This document shows, in pieces, positions 33,902-43,410 of a stretch of DNA of 64,000 nucleotides; the stretch's first letter is position 1, and the number at the start of each line of letters is the position of its first letter. Source of the DNA: CAVSRC01 sp963781775 (GTDB lineage: Bacteria; Pseudomonadota; Alphaproteobacteria; Rhizobiales; Kaistiaceae); contig CAWAHE010000028.1 in the NCBI GenBank assembly GCA_963781775.1, forward strand, positions 124,001 through 188,000, in the 5' to 3' direction. Both the position numbers and the translations under genes were made by a program. Under the pieces are notes generated by a model. That model ran no database searches, was not told where the DNA came from, and was given only the letters and a program-made list of their open reading frames with translations.

Positions 33902-34789
33902 ATGACGACAGAACTGGATGACCAGAAGGCCCGCGCCTCGGCATGGTTTGCCGATCTGCGCGACCGCATCACGACCGCCTTCGAGGCGATCGAGGACGAA
34001 CTGCCGGCGACCGCCCAACACGGCGACCAGGCGCCCGGCCGCTTCGTGCGTACACCCTGGCAACGCACCGACCACAGCGGCGTTGCCGGCGGCGGCGGCG
34101 TCATGGCGCAGATGAACGGCCGCGTCTTCGAGAAGGTCGGCGTGCATATCTCCACCGTCCACGGCGAGTTCTCACCCGAGTTCCGCAAGGACATTCCCGG
34201 TGCCGAGGAAGATCCGCGCTTCTGGGCGAGCGGCATCTCGCTGATCGCCCACATGCAGAACCCGCACGTGCCGGCGGTTCACATGAACACCCGCATGGTG
34301 GTGACCAGCCGCCGGTGGTTCGGCGGCGGCGCCGATCTGACGCCGGTCCTCAACCGGCGGCGGACGCAGGACGATCCCGACACGATCGACTTCCACGCCG
34401 CCATGGAAGCAGCCTGCACGCCGCACGCGGTCGCCGACTACCCGCGCTACAAGAAATGGTGCGACGAGTATTTCTTCCTCAAGCACCGCAACGAGTCGCG
34501 CGGCATCGGCGGCATCTTCTACGACTGGCTGAATTCGGGCGACTGGGAGGCGGATTTCGCCTTCACCCGCGACGTCGGGCTCGCATTCCTCGACATCTAC
34601 CCGAAGCTCGTCCGACGGAACTTCCTCACGCCGTGGTCCGAGCCCGAGCGCGAGGAGCAGCTCGTGCGCCGCGGCCGCTACGTCGAGTTCAACCTGCTCT
34701 ACGACCGCGGCACGGTCTTCGGCCTCAAGACCGGCGGCAACGTCGCCTCGATCCTGTCGTCGATGCCACCGCTGGCGAAATGGCCGTGA
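33902..34789 (+). CDS. hemF: Oxygen-dependent coproporphyrinogen III oxidase
   Basis: Heme-synthesis enzyme that decarboxylates coproporphyrinogen III using O2. Family motifs include RFVRTPWQRTDHSG, GVAGGGGVMAQMNG, HMNTRMVV, RWFGGGADLTP, and the C-terminal EFNLLYDRGTVFGLKTGG. The ATG at 33902 (MTTELDDQ) gives 295 residues, the normal size; a start at 33878 or 33803 is possible, as no strong ribosome binding site is seen at any. It follows the TIR-STAND gene by 126 bp and is unrelated to it in function. Confidence 0.95.
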   Translation: MTTELDDQKARASAWFADLRDRITTAFEAIEDELPATAQHGDQAPGRFVRTPWQRTDHSGVAGGGGVMAQMNGRVFEKVGVHISTVHGEFSPEFRKDIPGAEEDPRFWASGISLIAHMQNPHVPAVHMNTRMVVTSRRWFGGGADLTPVLNRRRTQDDPDTIDFHAAMEAACTPHAVADYPRYKKWCDEYFFLKHRNESRGIGGIFYDWLNSGDWEADFAFTRDVGLAFLDIYPKLVRRNFLTPWSEPEREEQLVRRGRYVEFNLLYDRGTVFGLKTGGNVASILSSMPPLAKWP

Positions 34790-34792
34790 AGC

Positions 34793-35395
34793 TCACGCCC
34801 CGGGCTTGGCGAAGCTGAGGTCGGCGCTCGAGATCAGCGCCGAATAGGTTCGGCACCAGATCACCACGCTCGGGTAGTTGGCGAGATCGACACCAGCCGG
34901 CACGTCGTAGCTCTGGCTGCCCTTGAAGGCGCTGAGCGGTCCAAGGTCGACATACATCGTGTTAGTCACATCGCCCGTGGCGCGGATCGCAGGCTTGGGG
35001 ACGAGGATGACCCGGTAGTCGGGACCGGGTGTCACCGTGAAATCAGAATCGAGCATGACACTGTCGGCGGAGACCGACACCTTGCCGGCACCGCGGCGAA
35101 GCGGATCGTTGATGTCGGGCTGGATGAAGGTGCCGGTGGCCACGAGGTCGGGCTGTGCAGCCTGCGGCGCTTCGGCGGTGGCGACCGGCGTCGGGGTCGC
35201 GGCGGGGTGCCTGGCATTCGACACGATGCCCCCGCCCACAATCGAACCGACGATGGCGCCGATGACAAAGGCGCCGACGACACGCAGTCGGCTTTTCACC
35301 ACGGGGCCGGCCTCCGCGGGGGTTTGGGGCATCGTCGCGACCGATTCGCGGAGCTTCTGGATCGAACTGGCGGCGCGAGGAATTTCAACAGCCAT
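34793..35395 (-). CDS. DM13-domain membrane-anchored protein
   Basis: 200 residues. An N-terminal helix anchors it (about residues 38-58, VGAFVIGAIVGSIVGGGIV), an Ala/Pro linker follows, and the rest is a DM13 domain (about 85-198): GTFIQPD, FTVTPGPDYRVIL, VDLGPLSAFKGSQSYDVP, and VVIWCRTYSALIS with the near-invariant Cys. DM13 is proposed to have a redox or electron-transfer role with DOMON domains in other proteins; here it stands alone. It lies convergent with hemF (three bases between stops) and next to the fatty-acid hydroxylase gene. Confidence 0.8.
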   Translation of the reverse strand: MAVEIPRAASSIQKLRESVATMPQTPAEAGPVVKSRLRVVGAFVIGAIVGSIVGGGIVSNARHPAATPTPVATAEAPQAAQPDLVATGTFIQPDINDPLRRGAGKVSVSADSVMLDSDFTVTPGPDYRVILVPKPAIRATGDVTNTMYVDLGPLSAFKGSQSYDVPAGVDLANYPSVVIWCRTYSALISSADLSFAKPGA

Positions 35396-35458
35396 GACGA
35401 CACGCGGGTACCGGACCTCTAACGGCCCGACAATGCGCCGCGAGTCGGAAAGAAGTGG

Positions 35459-36031
35459 TTACTCGTTCTCGCGCAAGCGCGGCGAGCCGGCGACCCGAAC
35501 CTTCACGTCGGTTCCGAAGACCACATCCCAAAACCCGCTGGTGACTCCGAAATTGCCCATCTCGTCGAAATGGTGGTGGAGCATGTGGCGGCGCTTCAGG
35601 CGATAGAGGTAGGTGCCTGGATGGATGGTCCAGTGGTGCAGGATGTGGTGCACGCCGCCGTACCAGAAGTGGCCGAGCATGAGGCCGCAGGCAAGACCGA
35701 TGGCGATGTGCGGCTCGGTCAGCATGCTGAGCGGCGTCAGCACCAGGACCACCATGATCGCCAGGCTGATCCAGATCGGCGTGCCGATCAGCGCCAGCTG
35801 GTCCTCGTGATGGGCGTCGTGCATATCCTTGATGTAGGGGACGTGGTGGAGCACGAAGCGGTGCAGCACGTATTCGACCAGCGTCCAGGCCGCCAGACCC
35901 GAAACGAAGGCGCCCAGCCAGGTCGCCCAGGCACCCTCCGGCCCGCGCCATATCGCGTAGGTCGCCAGACCGGTGATGACCACCGGATAGACGAAGAAAT
36001 CGCCGTAGTAACCGACCTTGCCCAACCGCAT
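35459..36031 (-). CDS. Fatty acid hydroxylase / sterol desaturase family protein
   Basis: 190-residue membrane di-iron enzyme. Hydrophobic helices alternate with His clusters: EYVLHRFVLHH, MHDAHHED, GGVHHILHH and LKRRHMLHHHFDEMGN, the histidine-box pattern of the FA-hydroxylase superfamily. Such enzymes hydroxylate lipids, sphingolipid-like or carotenoid substrates at the inner membrane; which one here is unknown. The ATG at 36031 has GGAG eight bases ahead; starts upstream to 36115 add a basic stretch without homology. Adjacent to the DM13 gene on the same strand (63 bp apart). Confidence 0.87.
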   Translation of the reverse strand: MRLGKVGYYGDFFVYPVVITGLATYAIWRGPEGAWATWLGAFVSGLAAWTLVEYVLHRFVLHHVPYIKDMHDAHHEDQLALIGTPIWISLAIMVVLVLTPLSMLTEPHIAIGLACGLMLGHFWYGGVHHILHHWTIHPGTYLYRLKRRHMLHHHFDEMGNFGVTSGFWDVVFGTDVKVRVAGSPRLRENE

Positions 36032-36121
36032 GACGGTTTCTCCAGGATGCTTCCGAGTGCGCCGCATCATATTCCCTGACGGGGGTGAATCGCCAGCAAA
36101 ATCGCGCTTTTTCAAGTCGTT

Positions 36122-37369
36122 CTACTGTGCGGCCGCCATCACCTGCTGGAGGCGGGCGCGCAACGCCGCCGCGTCGGGGGCAAAGTCCTGCTCGACCCAC
36201 CACGCCTCAACCGCCCGCAACATCGCGCCGACCGTCGGGCCGGGGGGCATGCCCGGGCCGACGACGTCCCGGCCGCTCAACGGAAATTCCGGCACCGGCC
36301 AGCGCTCCGCCAATCTGTGGATATCCCGCCAGGCGGGCGCATCCGGCGGGGCGGTATCCTCGGAAAAGGCCAGCGCCAACCCATCGCGCCAGGCGGTTTT
36401 GCCGAGCCGATAGAGCGACGCCCGGGCGCCCCGCGCGTCCGGCAACGGCCGAAACGCGGCCCGCGCGGCCAGCGCCGCATTCATGCGGTCCCGCTCGGCA
36501 TTGGTCAGCCGCAGGCGCCTGGTGATTCGCTCGACGTCCTCCGCGATTCGGCACGCCAGCACCGCCAATCGTACTGGCACGGACGGCAGGGCGCCGACCA
36601 CCTCCTCGAATCGCACCAGACGGGCAAACGCCGCCACATAGCCGACGCCGGCCAGCACGACGAGCAGGATGCCGGCGTCCTGCATCGCAACGGCCACCTC
36701 TGCCGCACGGGGCGCCAGCACCAGCCGCCGCATCTCGTTGCCGACGCGCTCGCCCGAAAGTTCGCGCAAGCCCTCGCGCGCGCGGATCGCCGCCGACAGG
36801 CCGGCGGCATCGAACGCGCCGACGCCGTACTCGGCGCTGAAGCGGAAGAAGCGCAGGATGCGCAAGCGGTCCTCGGCGATGCGGCGTTCGGCATCGCCGA
36901 TGAAGCGGATGCGCCGTGCAACGATGTCGGCGTAGCCGCCGACCGGATCGTGGACCCCGCCTGCCCGATCGATCGACAGCGCGTTGACGGTGAAATCGCG
37001 CCGCATGGCGTCCGCCGTCCAGTCATGGCCGAAGCGCACCACGGCACGACGGCCATCGGTCTCGATGTCTTCGCGCAGCGTGGTCACCTCGTAAGGGTGC
37101 CCATCGACAAGCACTGTCAGCGTGCCGTGCTCGATACCGGTTGGCACCGTCTTGAGGCCGGCCGCAACAGCCAGCGCTGCGATCTCGTCCGGCGTCGCGG
37201 TGGTGGCGAAATCAAGTTCGCCGACCGGACGGCCCATCAGCGCGTTGCGCACGGCACCGCCGACGATGCGCACTTCATGACCACGCGCCTCAAGCGCGGC
37301 GAAGATGCGGCCGACCGGCGCGGCAGTGAGCCAGTCGGCCCCGGCAAGGCTCGGCGGAGAAGTGGTCAT
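36122..37369 (-). CDS. cca: CCA tRNA nucleotidyltransferase / poly(A) polymerase family
   Basis: Adds or repairs the CCA end of tRNAs. The 415-residue protein has the class II nucleotidyltransferase fold with GGAVRNALMGRPVGELDFAT (helical turn motif and catalytic carboxylates), followed by RDFTVNALSID and the RNA-binding neck DRLRILRFFRFSAEYG. Poly(A)-polymerase activity cannot be excluded by sequence, but with this context and length the tRNA role is more likely. Last gene of the small cluster with DUF6111 and the CoA pyrophosphatase. Confidence 0.94.
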   Translation of the reverse strand: MTTSPPSLAGADWLTAAPVGRIFAALEARGHEVRIVGGAVRNALMGRPVGELDFATTATPDEIAALAVAAGLKTVPTGIEHGTLTVLVDGHPYEVTTLREDIETDGRRAVVRFGHDWTADAMRRDFTVNALSIDRAGGVHDPVGGYADIVARRIRFIGDAERRIAEDRLRILRFFRFSAEYGVGAFDAAGLSAAIRAREGLRELSGERVGNEMRRLVLAPRAAEVAVAMQDAGILLVVLAGVGYVAAFARLVRFEEVVGALPSVPVRLAVLACRIAEDVERITRRLRLTNAERDRMNAALAARAAFRPLPDARGARASLYRLGKTAWRDGLALAFSEDTAPPDAPAWRDIHRLAERWPVPEFPLSGRDVVGPGMPPGPTVGAMLRAVEAWWVEQDFAPDAAALRARLQQVMAAAQ

Positions 37370-37388
37370 GGCGATCGCGCGGGCCCGT

Positions 37389-37655
37389 TCACTCGAAATG
37401 GCCGGGGACGATGTTGCCGTTCTCGTCGACGTGGGCAGGAACGTAGGTGCCGTTCGTCGGCCCGGCGCCGAGGTGAACGAAGATGACGATGACCGCGACC
37501 ATCAGCACTGCGCCGCCGGCCGCCAGCCACGCGATGGTGCGCGCCTGCCAGTCGGCAATATTGTTCAGGCTGCCGCGCGTGATCATCAGCCACAGCGCAT
37601 AGACCGCGAACGGAATGAGGAAGAAAACCGCATCGAAGGCAAAGATCCGCGCCAT
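37389..37655 (-). CDS. DUF6111 family membrane protein
   Basis: 88 residues with two membrane helices (FDAVFFLIPFAVYALWLMI, and AWLAAGGAVLMVAVIVIFV) and a short acidic tail. This matches the small DUF6111 proteins encoded between CoA pyrophosphatase and the CCA enzyme in many Hyphomicrobiales. ATG at 37655 overlaps the stop of the upstream NUDIX gene (ATGA). The function is unknown; conservation of position suggests a housekeeping membrane role. Confidence 0.8.
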   Translation of the reverse strand: MARIFAFDAVFFLIPFAVYALWLMITRGSLNNIADWQARTIAWLAAGGAVLMVAVIVIFVHLGAGPTNGTYVPAHVDENGNIVPGHFE

Positions 37656-38297
37656 CAGCCGAATACCCGTTCGTACAATCCCCGGATGATCCCCGCGGTG
37701 ATGCCCCAAATATAGCGCCCCTCGAACGGCATCTCATAGAAATACCGGGTACGCCCTTGGTATTCCCGGCTGCCGCGCCGGTGATTTTCGGGGCTCATCA
37801 GGAAGGCAAGCGGCACTTCGAAGGCTTCTTGCACCTCATGGGGGTTCAGCGCCAGCGCCGGACCCGGCGCGACGCGGCCGACGACCGGGGTGATTCGGAA
37901 GCCGGTGCCGGTCAGGTAGCGGTCGAGGTAGCCGACGATCGTCCACTGCGCCGGGATCGAGACCGATCTCCTCGCGGGCCTCGCGCAGCGCCGCCGCACC
38001 CGGTCCGGCGTCCGACGGATCGATCTTGCCGCCCGGAAAGGCGATCTGGCCGCCGTGATCGGTCAAATGCGGCGTGCGCAGGGTTAACAGGACGGTGACG
38101 CCTGTGTCGTGCGCCACGATCGGGATGAGCACCGCGGCGTCGCGGAAGGCGCGCTCGTCGTCGGAGAAGAAACCGGGGTTCAGCACATGGTCTCCCAGCG
38201 CCGGTCCGGTCGGCGGCGACGCGTGCAGGCGGGGCGCGGCGCGCGCGAAGAATCCCGCCGGTGCCAGGAGACGGCGGTCGATCGCGGCCTCGTTCAC
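37655..38297 (-). pseudogene. CoA pyrophosphatase (NUDIX), frameshifted
   Basis: Two overlapping frames encode the halves of one NUDIX hydrolase of the CoA-pyrophosphatase type. The N-terminal half from GTG 38297 contains the Nudix box (GGKIDPSDAG..REAREEIGL). After LDP the reading must slip by one base to continue as AQWTIVGYLDRYLTGTGFRI to the stop at 37655. The extra base lies in the CCGGG run at 37951-37955. Normal length once repaired is about 213 residues. Either a real loss-of-function or a sequencing slip at a G/C run. Position between a small upstream ORF and DUF6111 is normal for the intact gene. Confidence 0.85.
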
Positions 38298-38416
38298 GTG
38301 TCCCGCGCCTTCGTCCAATTGCCGCGGATCACTTTCCGGTGAAGCGCGTCAGAAAGCGTTACGACGCCTTGGGCGTGGCTGCCATCGATGAACTCTGAAA
38401 CCCAAGCGTCGGCCAT
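38294..38416 (-). CDS. Small ORF coupled to the CoA pyrophosphatase start
   Basis: 40 codons from ATG 38416, which follows GAGG by seven bases, to TGA 38294. Its stop overlaps the GTG start of the NUDIX gene (GTGA), the pattern of translational coupling. The product (begins MADAWVSEFIDGSH) has no recognisable family. In related genomes this position is usually held by a larger DUF1285 gene, which is absent here. Could be a real small protein or a leader. Confidence 0.4.
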   Translation of the reverse strand: MADAWVSEFIDGSHAQGVVTLSDALHRKVIRGNWTKARDT

Positions 38417-38588
38417 GCTTTTGCCTCGCTTTCCTTCTGTGCTGACCGGATGGAGGATCCCACCCGGCGGCGCGTCCGCGACGACAATCCCCTATTGCGG
38501 TGGCATGCCTCGTGCAACAATCCCGTGACAGCGCACCGTCGTGCGGTGCGTCGTGCCCCTGACGGCGAGGAGCCAGAGACCTGATCCC

Positions 38589-39599
38589 ATGAGCGCCATC
38601 ACCCAGCCCGCCCCGGCCGACGCCGAACGCATCATCGCCGAAACCGACGCCGCCGTCGCCACCATCGCCGCCGCCCGCTCGGCCATCGGCGAGGTCATTT
38701 ACGGCCAGGAGTCGGTGATCGACAGGGCGCTGATCACCATCCTCGCCGGCGGCCACGGTCTCCTCATCGGCGTGCCCGGCCTCGCCAAGACCAAGCTGGT
38801 CGAGACGCTGGGCACCGTGCTCGGCCTGTCGGCGCGCCGCATCCAGTTCACGCCGGACTTGATGCCGTCCGACATCATCGGCTCGGAAGTCATGGACCAG
38901 GCCGCCGATGGTTCACGCAATTTCCGCTTCCTGCCCGGCCCGGTCTTCGCGCAATTGCTGATGGCCGACGAGATCAACCGCGCCAGCCCGCGCACGCAGT
39001 CGGCGCTGCTGCAATCCATGCAGGAGTATCACGTCACCGTCGCCGGCGTCCGTCACGACCTGCCGGCGCCGTTCCACGTGCTGGCGACACAAAACCCGCT
39101 TGAGCAGGAAGGCACCTATCCCCTTCCCGAGGCGCAGCTCGACCGTTTCCTCCTCCAGATCGACGTGGTCTATCCCGACCGCGACGCCGAACGGCGCATG
39201 CTGTTCGAGACCACCGGCTCCCACGAGGCGACCGCCAAGCCGGTGATGGACGCGGAAGGCCTGCGCTCCATCCAGCAACTCGTCCGGCGCATGCCGGTTG
39301 GCGAATCGGTGGTCGAAGGCATCCTTGAGCTGGTTTCCTCGGCACGACCCGGCACCGCCACCAGCGAGCGCATCGGACAGGCCATCGCCTGGGGTCCGGG
39401 ACCGCGCGCCAGCCAGGCGCTGATGCTTGCCTCGCGCGCCCGCGCGCTGATCGACGGGCGCTATGCGCCATCGCTCGACGACGTCGTGGCGCTGGCCGAG
39501 CCTGTCCTTCAACACCGCATGGCGCTCGGCTTCGCCGCCCGCGCCGATGGCCTCACCATCCGCGATGTGATCGCCGAACTGAAAGCCCGAATTGGATAG
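38589..39599 (+). CDS. MoxR family AAA ATPase
   Basis: AAA+ chaperone of the MoxR group, 336 residues. Walker A variant GVPGLAKTKLVE, Walker B LLMADEINRASP, and the sensor segment ATQNPLEQEGTYPLPEAQLDRF are all present; the lid carries the usual C-terminal helices. MoxR ATPases work with von Willebrand-type proteins to mature or insert metal cofactors and envelope complexes. First gene of a four-gene cluster with DUF58, DUF4159 and an amidotransferase-like membrane protein. The start at 38589 fits the conserved YGQESV core; a GCACCG/CGGTGC hairpin lies 40 bp upstream. Confidence 0.95.
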   Translation: MSAITQPAPADAERIIAETDAAVATIAAARSAIGEVIYGQESVIDRALITILAGGHGLLIGVPGLAKTKLVETLGTVLGLSARRIQFTPDLMPSDIIGSEVMDQAADGSRNFRFLPGPVFAQLLMADEINRASPRTQSALLQSMQEYHVTVAGVRHDLPAPFHVLATQNPLEQEGTYPLPEAQLDRFLLQIDVVYPDRDAERRMLFETTGSHEATAKPVMDAEGLRSIQQLVRRMPVGESVVEGILELVSSARPGTATSERIGQAIAWGPGPRASQALMLASRARALIDGRYAPSLDDVVALAEPVLQHRMALGFAARADGLTIRDVIAELKARIG

Positions 39600-39609
39600 C
39601 GACAAGCGC

Positions 39610-40524
39610 ATGGACCGGCCTGCATCAGTCCGGGGGGCGCTTACCGAGGCGAAGGGGATCGCCGGCGGCATGCCCGACATGCTGGTCGAGGCGCGCCGCG
39701 TTGCCGCGACCGTGCTTGCCGGCTGGCACGGCCGCCGCGTCAGCGGCCGCGGCGAGACGTTCTGGCAGTTCCGGCCCTTCACCACCGGCGAGCCGGCGAA
39801 TTCCATCGACTGGCGGCGCTCGGCCCGCGACGACGACCACCTCTATGTCCGCGAGAAGGAATGGGAGGCGTCGCACACCGTCTGGCTTTGGGCCGACCTC
39901 TCCGCCTCAATGGACTTCCGCTCACGCCTGTCGACGGTCGACAAGCGCACGCGCGCCACGGTGCTGACGCTGGCGCTGGCCGAACTGCTCGCCACCGCCG
40001 GCGAACGCACCGGCCTGCTCGGCGCCAGCAACGCGATCCTTGCGCGCAACGCCGCCGAGCGCATCGCGGCGCTCATTCCCGGCGTCGCCGCCAAGCCGAC
40101 GCCGCCCGACACCCGCGGCCTGAGGCGTTTCGCCGATGTCGTGCTGATCGGCGATTTCCTCGACCCGATCGAGCAGATCGAGGCAACACTCGATTCGATC
40201 CTGCGCGCCGGTGTGCACGCTCACCTCGTTCAGGTCATCGACCCGATCGAGGAGACGTTCCCCTATGCCGGCCGCACAGAGTTCCACGATCCGGAGACCG
40301 GGCTCCGCCATGTCGTGTCGCGCGCCGAACAATATCGCACCGACTACCACAATCGGCTGGCGGCGCTGCGCGAACGGCTGAACACGCTCTGCCGCCGGCT
40401 CGACTGGACCTTCATCATCCACCGCACCGACCAGCCGGCGACCCAGCCGCTGCTGGCGCTGCATGCGCGCCTGGCCGACCGGCATAGCCACGCCAGCATC
40501 GGCCTCGCGGGACGCGCCGCATGA
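39610..40524 (+). CDS. DUF58 domain protein (MoxR partner)
   Basis: 304-residue cytosolic protein with the DUF58 core FWQFRPFTTGEPANSIDWRRSARDDDHLYVREKEWE, a module built on a von Willebrand factor A-like fold (WADLSASMDF has the MIDAS-type DxSxS). DUF58 proteins are the usual partners of MoxR ATPases. The ATG at 39610 overlaps the MoxR gene end region; a TTG at 39592 overlaps the MoxR stop and is an alternative. The next gene starts four bases before its stop (ATGA), so translation is coupled. Confidence 0.9.
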   Translation: MDRPASVRGALTEAKGIAGGMPDMLVEARRVAATVLAGWHGRRVSGRGETFWQFRPFTTGEPANSIDWRRSARDDDHLYVREKEWEASHTVWLWADLSASMDFRSRLSTVDKRTRATVLTLALAELLATAGERTGLLGASNAILARNAAERIAALIPGVAAKPTPPDTRGLRRFADVVLIGDFLDPIEQIEATLDSILRAGVHAHLVQVIDPIEETFPYAGRTEFHDPETGLRHVVSRAEQYRTDYHNRLAALRERLNTLCRRLDWTFIIHRTDQPATQPLLALHARLADRHSHASIGLAGRAA

Positions 40525-43313
40525 GCGCGCTCGCCTTCACCAATATCGGCATGCTGGTGGCGCTCGCGGCGCTGCCGGTCATCTGGTACTTCCTCCGCCT
40601 CATGCCGCCAAAGCCGCGGCTGGAGCGCTTCCCGCCGACCCGCCTTCTGCTCGAAATCGCCAAGAAGGAGGAGCAGCCGGCACGCAGCCCGTGGTGGCTC
40701 ACCGCGCTTCGCCTGCTGCTCGCCGCGGTCGTCATCTTCGCGCTGGCCGGCCCCGTGTTCAAACCGACCAGCGAAGTCGCGCCGGGCAGCGGCCCGCTGC
40801 TGATCGTCATCGACAATGGCTGGGCCTCGGCGCCGAACTGGACCGCCATGACCGACGCCGCCCACCGCGTCGTGCGCCTTGCCGAAGACGCCGGCCGTCC
40901 GATCTCGCTGCTCGCCACCGCCGAGCCGGCCAATCAGTCGCTGGCGCCGACCAATTCGACCGAAATCCTCAACCGCCTCGAAGCGCTGGCGCCCGAGCCC
41001 TGGGCGGCGAAGCGCGCCGACTTCGTCCCCGCACTGTCCGAGGCAGCCGCCGCAACACCTTTCGGCGGCATCGTCTGGCTCTCCGACGGCGTCGGCGGCA
41101 CCGATGCCGACACCTTCGCCCGCTTCCTCGGCGAAAATAGCCGCGAGCCGCTGGTCGTCTACGCCGACGGCAGCAACGACCTGATGGGCCTGAAGCCGCC
41201 CGCAAGCGGCGCCGACGCGCTGACCGTGCCGGTAATCCGCCGCGCCTCGGGCGCGGCCGCCGGCGGGTTGGTCACGGCGCGCGACGTCAAGGGCCGTGTG
41301 GTCGGCGATGCATCGTTCGCCTTCGCCGCGGACGAAACCGCGACGCAGGCCAAGCTGACCCTGCCGATCGAGATCCGCAACGAAATCGCCCGCCTCGAAA
41401 TCTCCGGCACCCAGACCGCCGGCGCCGTGCAACTGCTCGACGACCGTTTCCGCCGCCGCCGCATCGGCCTGCTGTCGGGCGCCTCGGTCGAGGCGGCGCA
41501 GCCGCTGCTGTCGCCGCTCTACTATATCTCCCGCGCCGTGCAGCCTTTCGCCGATGTGCGCGAGCCGCGCGATGCCAACGCCACCGTGGCCGTGCCCGAC
41601 CTCATCGAGAGCAACGCATCGGTGATCGCGATGGCCGATATCGGCAACCTCACCGCCGACGTCGAGGACGAGGTCGCCAAGTGGGTGCGCAACGGCGGCA
41701 TCCTGGTGCGCTTTGCCGGCCCCCGCCTCGCCGCGGCGACCGACTCGCTGATCCCGGTGAACCTGCGCCACGGCGACCGCACGCTCGGCGGCAGCCTGAC
41801 CTGGCAGACGCCGCAGCCGCTGGCGAGCTTCTCCGACAAGAGCCCGTTCGCCGGGCTCAAGGTTCCCGACGACGTGGTGGTCAACCGCCAGGTGCTGGCC
41901 GAACCGGACGGGGCGCTGGCCGATCGCACCTGGGCCGCACTCGCCGACGGCACGCCGCTCGTCACCGCGGCGCAGAGCGGCAAAGGCTGGCTGATCCTCT
42001 TCCACGTGACCGCCGATACAAGCTGGTCGAACCTGCCGCTTTCGGGCACCTTCGTTGAGATGCTCAGGCGAATCATCGCCTTCTCGACTGGCACCGGCGG
42101 CAGCGGCAACAGTGGCGGCGCCGCACAGCCGGTCGCTCCTTACCGGCTCCTCGACGGCTACGGCCACTTCGTCACTCCCGGCGCCGAGGCGCGGCCGCTC
42201 GTCGGCGACGCCGCCGACATCGTTCCGGGCATCGAGCATCCGCCCGGCCTCTACGGCTCCGAGGAAGGCTTCCGCGCGCTCAACCTGCTCGATGACAAGG
42301 CGGAACTGCCGGCCTTCGACATTGCCGATGTAACCAATGCCAGCGTGCGCGCCTATCCGACCGCCAAGCCCACCGACCTCGCACCGTGGCTGCTGGCGCT
42401 CGCCGTGCTGCTGCTGATCCTCGACGCTCTCGCCGTGCTGTGGCTTAACGGCGCGCTGCGCATCCGCCGCCGGACGGCGGCGACCGCGGCTCTCCTGGTT
42501 GCCGCCTTCGTCGGCGCGATGATGTTTGCCGGCAGCCGCGCCAGCGCCGACGAGGCCAGCGACAAGTTCGCGATGGAAGCGGTCAGCCAGACCCACCTCG
42601 CCTATGTCGTCACCGGCAACGCCGAGATCGACGCCACCAGCCGCGCGGGACTTGCCGGATTGTCGGGCGTCCTCGCCGACCGCACCGCGCTCGAGCCCGG
42701 CGATCCGATCGGCGTTGATCCCGAGCGCGACGAGCTCTCGTTCTTCCCGCTCATCTACTGGCCGATCGCCCCGGACACGGCGATGCCGAGTTCGGCCGCG
42801 ATGGCGCGCATCGACGCCTACATGCATCAAGGCGGCTCCGTGCTCTTCGACACGCGCGACCAGCTCGAACGGTCGACCTCGTTCAACACCTTCAGCGGCA
42901 CGCCCGCCGTCGAGCGCCTGCGCGACATGCTGGCCACGCTCGACATTCCGCCGCTCGAACCCGTGCCCGCCGACCACGTGCTGACCAAGGCTTTCTACCT
43001 GCTCAACGACTTTCCCGGCCGCTATTCCGGCGGCCCGCTATGGGTGCAGGCGACCGAGAGCCAGGACCGCGCCGACCGGCCGGCGCAGGCCGGCGACGGC
43101 GTTTCGACCATTCTGATCACGGAGAACGACCTCGCCGGCGCCTGGGCGCGCAACGCCGCCGGCGACTTCCTCTTCCCGACGGTGCCCAACGATCCGCTCC
43201 AGCGCGAAATGGCCTATCGCACCGGCGTCAACATCGTGATGTACACGCTGACAGGCAACTACAAGGCCGATCAGGTGCACGTGCCCGCGTTGCTCGAAAG
43301 GCTTGGGCAGTGA
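40521..43313 (+). CDS. Membrane protein with BatA-like N-terminus and DUF4159
   Basis: 930 residues. Two N-terminal helices (LVALAALPVIWYFLRLM and ALRLLLAAVVIFALAG) flank a basic linker typical of BatA/Aerotolerance-type proteins; a von Willebrand-like region follows, then a third and fourth helix near 600-690, and a C-terminal DUF4159 domain (LSFFPLIYWPI, RLRDMLATLDIPPLEPVP). The product belongs to the MoxR envelope cluster, probably spans the inner membrane and faces the periplasm. The biochemical role is unknown. Confidence 0.9.
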   Translation: MSALAFTNIGMLVALAALPVIWYFLRLMPPKPRLERFPPTRLLLEIAKKEEQPARSPWWLTALRLLLAAVVIFALAGPVFKPTSEVAPGSGPLLIVIDNGWASAPNWTAMTDAAHRVVRLAEDAGRPISLLATAEPANQSLAPTNSTEILNRLEALAPEPWAAKRADFVPALSEAAAATPFGGIVWLSDGVGGTDADTFARFLGENSREPLVVYADGSNDLMGLKPPASGADALTVPVIRRASGAAAGGLVTARDVKGRVVGDASFAFAADETATQAKLTLPIEIRNEIARLEISGTQTAGAVQLLDDRFRRRRIGLLSGASVEAAQPLLSPLYYISRAVQPFADVREPRDANATVAVPDLIESNASVIAMADIGNLTADVEDEVAKWVRNGGILVRFAGPRLAAATDSLIPVNLRHGDRTLGGSLTWQTPQPLASFSDKSPFAGLKVPDDVVVNRQVLAEPDGALADRTWAALADGTPLVTAAQSGKGWLILFHVTADTSWSNLPLSGTFVEMLRRIIAFSTGTGGSGNSGGAAQPVAPYRLLDGYGHFVTPGAEARPLVGDAADIVPGIEHPPGLYGSEEGFRALNLLDDKAELPAFDIADVTNASVRAYPTAKPTDLAPWLLALAVLLLILDALAVLWLNGALRIRRRTAATAALLVAAFVGAMMFAGSRASADEASDKFAMEAVSQTHLAYVVTGNAEIDATSRAGLAGLSGVLADRTALEPGDPIGVDPERDELSFFPLIYWPIAPDTAMPSSAAMARIDAYMHQGGSVLFDTRDQLERSTSFNTFSGTPAVERLRDMLATLDIPPLEPVPADHVLTKAFYLLNDFPGRYSGGPLWVQATESQDRADRPAQAGDGVSTILITENDLAGAWARNAAGDFLFPTVPNDPLQREMAYRTGVNIVMYTLTGNYKADQVHVPALLERLGQ

Positions 43314-43365
43314 TGCGAACGCTGCATTCCGGCGCGGCGTTGGCACGCGGCATGGCGCTATCTCG

Positions 43366-43378
43366 CCCCTTGAAGGGG
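43366..43378. repeat. Short intergenic palindrome
   Basis: CCCCTT-G-AAGGGG inside the 97-bp spacer between the DUF4159 and amidotransferase-like genes. It resembles the CCCCTTGAGGGGG-type palindromes scattered through rhizobial genomes. One copy only in this window; role unknown. Confidence 0.5.
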
Positions 43379-43410
43379 GAGATGGGGGCAAGCCTCACCG
43401 GTAGTCGCCC

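Noticed and set aside
40344..42977. An 877-codon minus-strand open frame
   Set aside because: Antisense to the DUF58 and DUF4159 genes, which have clear domains, coupled starts and conserved order; the antisense product is low-complexity.
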